Positions 50,554-64,000 of a stretch of DNA of 64,000 bases are shown here, piece after piece (position 1 is the stretch's first letter; each line of letters begins with the position of its first letter). The notes under the pieces are model-generated. The model was not told where the DNA came from, searched no databases, and saw only the letters and a list, made by a program, of their open reading frames with translations. The translations under genes were made by a program, and so were the position numbers. Origin of the DNA: Chondrilla cf. caribensis (Eukaryota > Porifera > Demospongiae > Chondrillida > Chondrillidae). The stretch spans positions 6,111,379-6,175,378 of the forward strand of contig OZ026546.1 of assembly GCA_964020155.1 (NCBI GenBank). Reading direction: 5' to 3'.

Positions 50554-53102
50554 ATGGATAGTTCGAGCCAGTTGATGTATAATTCCCAGAGTTCCCAGTC
50601 ACAGGCGACGGGCTCCATCGATCTGTTTTCAGATCCACCGCACATTTCTCAGACGTCCCAGTCCCAATTTTCCACGTATAGTGAGTACCCCAACCCTCCT
50701 TCAAAGGTAACTGAGTGATGTACTTCCGCAGTAGTACCAGTTTGTGTGTGTGTGTGTGTGTGTGTGTTAGCGCGGTCCTTTTTTGTGCTGTTCAGAATAC
50801 TAAGACGAGGAAGAACGAAAAGTATTACATGAGATACCTCTCCGCTCCAACCGTGTCTTCGACTCTGTGTTCACAAGGCACATCCCAATGTAGACTGGAC
50901 AGAGATTCGACGGAAGAGGTGGGGGATTTTGGATCGTGGAAAGCAAAAGGCGAATCTACTGGCAGAAGGTAAGGACCTCCACGTATCTTGGAACTTGGAA
51001 TTCTCCAAGACATTCCTACACAAAATCCCTAGCCATGCAATTGACTCTTTCTCCGCACACATTCACAGAGCTCTCCTGCGGGATATAATTGATACTACCA
51101 GAGAATGCAAGAAGGAAGTGAGCTATCCAGCACTGTCGGGTGCATGACGTTGAGATTGTGTGCATGTAAGGTGTGGAGGGTCTATGGCGGAACCAATGGA
51201 TACTAGTCTTGTTCCCAGACTCATTTTTGTTTCCAGTTTACAAAATGGGACTCCATCTCATCACAAAGGGTCTGTCACCTTATACATTTGAAAACTTGTT
51301 TCTGTCCATGGCTGCTAGTGCATAAGTTGCCAAACTCAATTTCACCGGGACAAGTCCATATTTGTATATAATATAAAACTGGAGGCATGAATGAGCCTGG
51401 TCAGATTATCAGGATGTTGAATTATGGAGTCGTTAGTTATGGCTGCCACATATGTATGCATACATATTGTTATGGGGATCCTTGTCCATGTCCAGTAATA
51501 CTCCCTTGTCTTTTTCCAGATAGAGGAATCCACAAATTCAATCAGAAAACTGCTCGAAAATGCCACATCAACGCAGTCAAACATGGCTTCGTCAATGGAA
51601 AATAAAGGTGTGTTACATTGACGTTTTCTTGTATGATATGCATCTGTCTACACCTGAGCTCATCTTGGCAACCCAGTGGTGCATGGATTTGATGGACAGG
51701 CCTCAATGCTGAACAGCCTCCTCGATGCTCAACAGAAGATGATGGAAATTCTCCTTTCGTTAAAGAGAGATACCGAAACGGTATATATGTACAGCGTAAT
51801 ATATCCTTTTTTCATGCGTACGTATGTATGTATGTATGTATTGTATACTTGTACACATACATGGGGGTACAGCTATAGTTGAAGTATATATTTTGCACAC
51901 ATGAGTTTACTGCAGTACATGTGGTTCCAAGTGTGTCTGAATACACGCTGTGTTTGCCTTACAGAATAGTACGAGACTTAATCATATCGAAACCAGCATT
52001 GATTCCCTCGCCAAACACACAATGAATCAAGAAGAAGCTCAGGTAGCATTCCAAGAGAAGCTCGATGATCTCTTATCCAGGAAAGCGCATCCGATGGTAA
52101 AGAACTTACATTCGGATGTAGGAAATTCTCAAAAGAACCTGTCCCCAGAACAGACCCTCACCCCGGGTAGACGTCCCGGGCGGGGTGCTGACGTATTGAG
52201 TTCACCACTAGAGTGTCCCACGCTGGCCTCCACTGCTGACAGCACCACCCACCTCCCCCTTGACAGCAGCCCCACCACCATTAACACCAGCACCAACTCC
52301 TTCACTGACAGCGGGTTACACGAGCAAGAACATCCCATTTCCAACCCTGTAAAGCGGTCCCCTGTCCTCGGGAGAGACCCCTATACGTTTCCCAGTAGTC
52401 CGCTAAGAGTATCCAGCAACAGCCACAAAGACACAGCAACCAGACCCTCTCCTACCACCAAAGTTACATCTATTCGCAGGAAGAAAAGATGTCCTCCTCA
52501 AGAGATGCATCCTAAGAAGAAAAAGCCAAAAGGAAAGGCGTGTGGCAACCAGACACGATACTCGCCACTGATAGCGTTAACTGGGGATAAGCAGCCGATG
52601 TCTCCTTGCACCATAACAACTCATCTGAGGACCATTCGGACCAGGTCAACAGGCTCCAAGCCGAGCCCTATCAATGCCTTGGACGATTCCTTTTATTCCG
52701 CTGTATGTTACTCTTCACCATACCATCTGCAAGGTGAAAAAAACTGCTCAAACCTAATCAATTGGAAAGTGAGCGCACTCCACATTTATATCTTGTTCTT
52801 ATCGATGTGTAACAAAGTTATATAAATGTGGCATTCAAGTACATACGTATATACGTACATGCATATATTAATGTATACATTACGTATATAAATATAGTTT
52901 GAATAAGTTCACATACGTATATACATACATATGTACACACACACAGTGGGTATATTCCCTATGTTTGTATGGTGTTTATGTTGTCTTTTACGAATAGGGT
53001 CGTCGTCAGGAACAGTCCAAACGACACTCCCAGGTGCTCAAACAGCCAAGTGGCAATGGTGGGTACCCTGCACTCTGCATACTGAGTAGTGCCACACAGT
53101 GA
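50554..53102 (+). CDS. SQ-rich coiled-coil protein, possibly Mer2/IHO1-like
   Basis: Seven exons in consistent phase: 50554-50706, 50796-50918, 51010-51117, 51520-51607, 51677-51780, 51965-52768, 52998-53102 (stop TGA), about 494 residues. The boundaries of exons 2 and 3 are the least sure (an open stretch continues across the proposed 91-bp intron in another frame). The N-terminus has a cluster of SQ motifs (NSQSSQSQ, ISQTSQSQ), typical ATM/ATR targets. The middle is amphipathic heptad sequence (SIRKLLENA, MLNSLLDAQQKMMEILLSLK, RLNHIETSIDSLAKH) predicted to coil. Then comes a long Ser/Thr/Pro-rich tail with basic patches (RRKKRCPP, KKKKPKGK). SQ head, coiled coil and disordered tail fit the meiotic recombination factor IHO1/Mer2, but no signature motif proves it. 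Confidence 0.6.
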
Positions 53103-53245
53103 AATCTATACTGAACGTGGTTTCAATACACAGCCCAGTATACACTATTAGACCTTTATGGGAATTACATAATTGTACACATACGTACATTAACCTGTCC
53201 TTTTGGAATGCATGTGCATAATGTATGTACCAATATTTGCATATG

Positions 53246-53445
53246 CAGTGGAACCTCTTTATAGAGGACACATTGGGACCAGCTAATTTGTCCACTGTAG
53301 AGTGGTTGTCCACTCTTCAGAAGTGAATAATGTATTAACACTATGGGAAAGTTCATTTTTGGGGCCTAAGAAAGTGTCCTTTGTAGGGAGGTATTTTCTA
53401 TGGTGTCCTTTATATTGGGAGAGTCCTTTAATAGAGGTTCCACTG
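53246..53445 (+). mobile_element. MITE family A
   Basis: CAGTGGAACCTCTTTATAGA ... TAATAGAGGTTCCACTG, 200 bp, right side flanked by TA. Closest to the copy at 13044. Confidence 0.85.
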
Positions 53446-54050
53446 TACTACATGTATACTTACATACATGTTCATACATATAATGCATACATACAGTCAT
53501 ACGTACATACAGAATATTCATGGATATACTGTGCATGTGATTATAATGGCATGTTGTTTTCTAATACGTAATGTTATCATTAGAATCTGTTCTTCAAGAG
53601 ATAACAGCTACAATTATGAGACACTGCAGTGTTGGGAAGTCTCAGAATGCTGGATCAAAGCAGCAATAAGTACATGCTATGATAAAATATTGCATAACTG
53701 TCACTTGCATTGGAAAATGAATGATTGCTATATTATGGTCACATGTGTGTACAGACACTGACAATCATGTGTACACACATGCATTGTAATGAGTTGAATT
53801 CTGGTAAATTTGGATACGTAATATTTGATGAACATAATATGTATGTACATCACGATTACTGTAATAGTATTGTTGTATTGATACTGTTATATCACCCTGT
53901 TATCACGTGTGTATGTATGGGATTTTGATATGATTTTATTCTCTATAACAAAATCAAAGATAACACATGCTTAATTCATTACATGATATGATTACACCAA
54001 TCACATACAGTAATTTGAACGACAATAACACAATACGTGGACAAAGAGGA
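53446..54050. other. AT-rich spacer between convergent genes
   Basis: No exon or RNA gene recognised. Contains short TACATACGTAC-type clusters. Confidence 0.45.
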
Positions 54051-55412
54051 TTAAAATGCCAGTTTCTTCATTAAAAGGTATATACTCATGTCTTGCTCAA
54101 ACCCACTGAGTGTGTTTGCGTCTCCCTGTATCCGCATCAACAGCCCACCGTAAGACACGTACACAGATCTGGAGAAAGTGGGAGGGGCAGAGGTGTGTCC
54201 CACATGCAGGGAATCGGATTTGATGCATATTTGCCAATAAAAAGTAAACAGCAAACTACATTATCAAAAATTAATGGCAATGGTGAACATTATACATTAC
54301 ATAATATTACGTACAGTTCTATGTACAGGCTACACACACACCTACATACAGTCCTACAGTACAGACAGTTCCCTATCAAAACCTACGTACATAGTCTTAC
54401 GTACAAGCCCAAATACAGCCCTAAATACATACATACAGTATACTCCCATTAATCCACCACTGCTTTATCCACCACAATTTCCCAGTACCAATATAATGTA
54501 CAAGTACCAATGAATATTCAGTTAATCTGCCAAACTCGTTACTCTGCCATATTCTTTGAAAATGAATTGCGGTGGATTAACGAGTATTCACTGTACTCCT
54601 ACACCAGGGTCCCCACTTACAGCTGGCCACTCTCTCCGCTGACTTCATCGGCTTCAATCCTGTACACCTTCCCGTGCATGACGTATTCAAAGGAGTCTGC
54701 CAAGGATGGTCCATCCTCCATGGTCAGGAAGTCGGCATCTTCTGTGACCGCTTCATCCTTCAACGACGTAGACAGAACCAGTCTAAACTTGTCTTCTATC
54801 TTCATGGGATAGAGCTGTATGTTCACGTCGAGGATTAAACCCATCTTGAACGATTCACTCTCTCCATGAATTCTTGAAACTAGAGGCCAAGAAAACATGT
54901 ATACATCACACAGAGTACAGTTTCCAAATCATTTCCTTTGTGATTCGACTTGAAAATGTTAGATTGGGTCTGGGTACCTTGAACTCTGTTATATACATTC
55001 TAGTAAGTTACGCAGCACGCATTACAACAGGTCAATAGATATTGTCCAAATCGCAAGGATCTACCGTAGTTGTGTTATATCTTAGATACTCTTAATACAT
55101 AAGATAGAATGGTGTGATTCCGATCATGATATAAGAATCGCCTCATTTTACCTTGTCCGCCATTAAACAAATACTGTCCATACAGAGAGACAGCAAAAAT
55201 GAGTACATCCGCCCATCATGTCATGAAATCATATTGCAATAGAGGAGTAAGAGTACCATGCATTTTGAACGCATGTGAATATCAACTTCACAACTGTATA
55301 TAATATATGAAAAGTGTAGACATTATATTTGATGTTCACCTCTTTCGAATTTCTTCCCTGCTGGATCGATATCTTTGACGTCGAAAATATCTTCCACGAG
55401 GATGCCGGCCAT
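54051..55412 (-). CDS. POLR2H: RNA polymerase I/II/III subunit RPABC3 (RPB8)
   Basis: Shared small subunit of all three nuclear RNA polymerases, an OB-fold protein. Three exons: 55340-55412, 54621-54879, 54051-54168, phases 1 and 2, giving 149 residues (human 150). Conserved text: [20 protein letters not shown] at the start, [24 protein letters not shown], then [17 protein letters not shown] and YLLMKKLAF at the end. The gene is complete and intact. Its ATG sits in AAAATGGCCGGC, 49 bp from the divergent GPR89 ATG. The last intron contains the family C MITE at 54436. Confidence 0.97.
54436..54593 (+). mobile_element. MITE family C in the POLR2H intron
   Basis: TA, CAGTATACTCCCATTAATCC ... TTAACGAGTATTCACTG, TA. 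It ends 28 bp before the coding exon at 54621, i.e. close to the donor on the minus strand. Confidence 0.8.
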
Positions 55413-55461
55413 TTTAAGTTTAGGCTAGAATTAGAACTCGGAGAGCACGTTTAAATTAAAT
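55413..55461. promoter_or_regulatory. 49-bp bidirectional spacer between POLR2H and GPR89 start codons
   Basis: Only 49 bp separate the two ATGs. Both ATGs lie in TISU-like contexts (AAAATGGCCGG and AATATGGCGGA), elements that direct both transcription through YY1 and initiation on very short leaders. The two 5' UTRs must be tiny or overlap. Confidence 0.75.
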
Positions 55462-62153
<6,692 letters not shown>

Positions 62154-62974
62154 TAGTGTTTGGACAATATTAAATTTTATGCATGGATTATAGACATCAT
62201 TTCTTTATTATTACATCTTGTGTCTGTGTTTGTTCTTTATTGCCATGTCCTTGCAATGAGCAGTCTTTTAGAATCGCATGTGTGAGTATTGTTGTATAGT
62301 GATTGTGGCTTGTCTAGGATCACCTGGCCCACACCAAAGAATTGAATGGAAAAAAAACTTCCTATCAATCACTAATCATAACTCCTCCTAGGGTGTGTTA
62401 AACTATAGTGTACTATTAGCCTAGAGCATATTATAGATCCTCGAATTCTAGTCCATGCAATATCTACTTTGTTTCGAACTAGACCGCCTTTTCCACGCCA
62501 TATAAATTTAATAATAATGATGTGGCATCCCCTAATAATGAAAAGGTCACCCACTCGATCACGGTCGAAGACATCTATAGCTATACATGTACAGGGACTT
62601 TCCACAGAGACTGTGTACTTGGTACCGGTCATTCCACGAATGCAGAAGACACTATTCTAGCTGGAACGGATGGACAGATTTACATGGACTTTCCACAGAG
62701 ACTGCGTACTTGATCCTCCAGCAAAAGAAAAAGACACTATTCGAGCTGTGAGACCAGTTATGCTAGGTCAACTTTAACATAATATGACAGTCCGATCCTG
62801 GGTTGAATTTTGAATTCAAATTAATCTGCGAATTTCGAAGCTGTCCAATGATCAAGATGATACCCCGCGCGCCAGTACAGAGCCACTCACCTACAACCGA
62901 TATCAGTATCCTTGGAAACTGTACTTCGCTCGCTCCTAACTTGTCTCAGCGGCGTACGGCCTTCTTTAGCTGCC
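62154..62974. other. Intergenic region between GPR89 and the next gene
   Basis: No gene seen. Contains two imperfect copies of an approximately 97-bp segment (about 62592 and 62681) sharing GGACTTTCCACAGAGACTG and AGACACTATTC-AGCTG. The last 150 bp become GC-richer (CCGCGCGCCAG) and are likely the promoter of the next gene. Confidence 0.5.
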
Positions 62975-63980
62975 ATGTTGTTCGGTTCGACAGCAAAATA
63001 TCTACTTCTATTCGTTCTCTGCCTACTTGTGTGCCCGGGGAGAACTGAAGGTGGTGTTTACGTGGAGTATGCTTCTCCTCTGAGAGTGTTTCGAGAGATT
63101 GCCACTTTACTGCATTCCAGAGCAAAGCGGGGCGATGTGCAAGGGAACCACCATAGCGAACCAAGTGCCTGTGTCTCGGCAGTCCAAAACTTTCCTGCGG
63201 ACTGCACATCTCTTCTGAGCGAATTTCCCGACTTGTCGAGTTCCACTGTCCCCCACAGCACCAATCTGTCCTCGGAGACAACCACACCTTTCAGTACTCT
63301 TTGTGGAAGCAGTACCTGCTTGGACAGCATTGTAGACATCGCTAAAAAGTGCCCATCCATTACAGGACACAATGTGAGTATAATATTATAGTTATAATAT
63401 TCATGTAGAGTGTATGTTTGAAATGAATGTGTATGTACATTCACTAGTGTTGCTACGTGATTTGTCATCTTGACATATGATATTATAATATCATTATTAT
63501 ATAACTTGGTTTAATATCATGTTAGTTTATTCCATGACATTGTGTTATTACATGTTTACATTACGGGGTGTGGTCTGTGTGAGGCCAATTGTAATTCACC
63601 ATTATCAGTATACAAATTCCAAGTCATCATTATGTTACGTACATGGTACTTGTATGCATATCATTATGTCTGTACACATGTATTTATATAATATGTGACT
63701 GAACATATTCCAAAGTGTTGTATACATATGTGACATATGTTCTATTACATTCACCTATGTATGTGTTAGCTACATAAAGAGGAACATTATATGCAACAGT
63801 GGCAATCGGGGTGAACTTATTAATGTTTTTGTTTCTGCTCTGTATATTGAGGAGAACACATCAGACTCCTTCATACTGGACCTGCAGAACAATACACTGG
63901 CAGGATTACTGGATGTTGGCTGTGCAGTGAATGCTGGTGGACAGCAATGTTTTGAAGTATTCTCTACACTAAGACCCAAT
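62975..63980 (+). CDS. Secreted protein of unknown family, first two exons
   Basis: Exon 1 (62975-63373) starts GCCATGTTG, chosen because it gives a signal peptide: MLFGSTAKYLLLFVLCLLVC followed by a small-residue cleavage region. Then SPLRVFREIATLL, a basic RAKR site that looks like a proprotein convertase cleavage site, and Ser/Thr-rich sequence with N-glycosylation sequons and several cysteines (SACVSAV, DCTSLL, LCGSSTCLDSI). It ends GHN at a GTGAGT donor. Exon 2 (63852 or 63855 to 63980) encodes SFILDLQNNTLAGLLDVGCA and NAGGQQCFEVFSTLRPN before a GTACGT donor. The gene continues past the window. I do not recognise the family; the even cysteine spacing suggests a disulfide-bonded extracellular domain. 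Confidence 0.6.
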
Positions 63981-64000
63981 GTACGTATGTACTGTACATA

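Overview
This is nuclear DNA from an invertebrate animal. Genes are split by GT-AG introns, leaders are short, there are no operons, and microsatellites, minisatellites and short inverted-repeat transposons are very dense. The protein set (dynein-arm assembly factor DNAAF3, mitochondrial-clan P450, glycine-cleavage T protein, MATE transporters, RNA polymerase subunit RPB8, GPHR) fits a flagellated early-branching animal such as a sponge. The phylum is inference, not something I can prove from the sequence. Layout, left to right. 1-2917: 3' half of DNAAF3 (+). 3516-7229: most of a mitochondrial-type cytochrome P450 (-), tail-to-tail with DNAAF3; its N-terminal exons were not found. 7531-8499: a minisatellite fused to a 630-bp GT tract. 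About 9040-10345: a decayed retroelement gag-like gene (-). 11295-16558: exons of an unrecognised minus-strand gene. 17604-25644: complete AMT in nine exons (-), with a 600-bp AG tract in an intron. 26476-42249: a C-clamp-type DNA-binding protein in three exons (+), head-to-head with AMT. Its 13-kb first intron holds minisatellites, MITEs and a 2.2-kb TA-flanked transposon carrying a Tc1-like helix-turn-helix half-transposase and, convergent to it, a BEN-domain gene. 43802-44734: single-exon LDAH (-). 44958-50257: two tandem SLC47/MATE genes (+). 50554-53102: an SQ-rich coiled-coil protein (+), possibly of the Mer2/IHO1 type. 54051-55412: complete POLR2H/RPB8 (-). 55462-62153: GPR89/GPHR in 18 exons (+), starting only 49 bp from the POLR2H start codon. 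62975-end: the first exons of a secreted protein (+). The genes are mostly unrelated housekeeping functions (ciliary assembly, mitochondrial one-carbon metabolism, lipid-droplet hydrolysis, drug/cation export, transcription, Golgi pH) and show no sign of being a co-functional cluster. The most unusual items are: the transposon combining a Tc1-like N-terminal transposase with a BEN-domain protein; a GPHR exon whose middle is replaced by an inverted copy of the preceding exon, destroying the reading frame; splice sites sitting directly on dinucleotide microsatellites; a 49-bp bidirectional promoter with TISU-like start sites; and a MITE whose empty target site is preserved in an adjacent duplicate, proving TA duplication.
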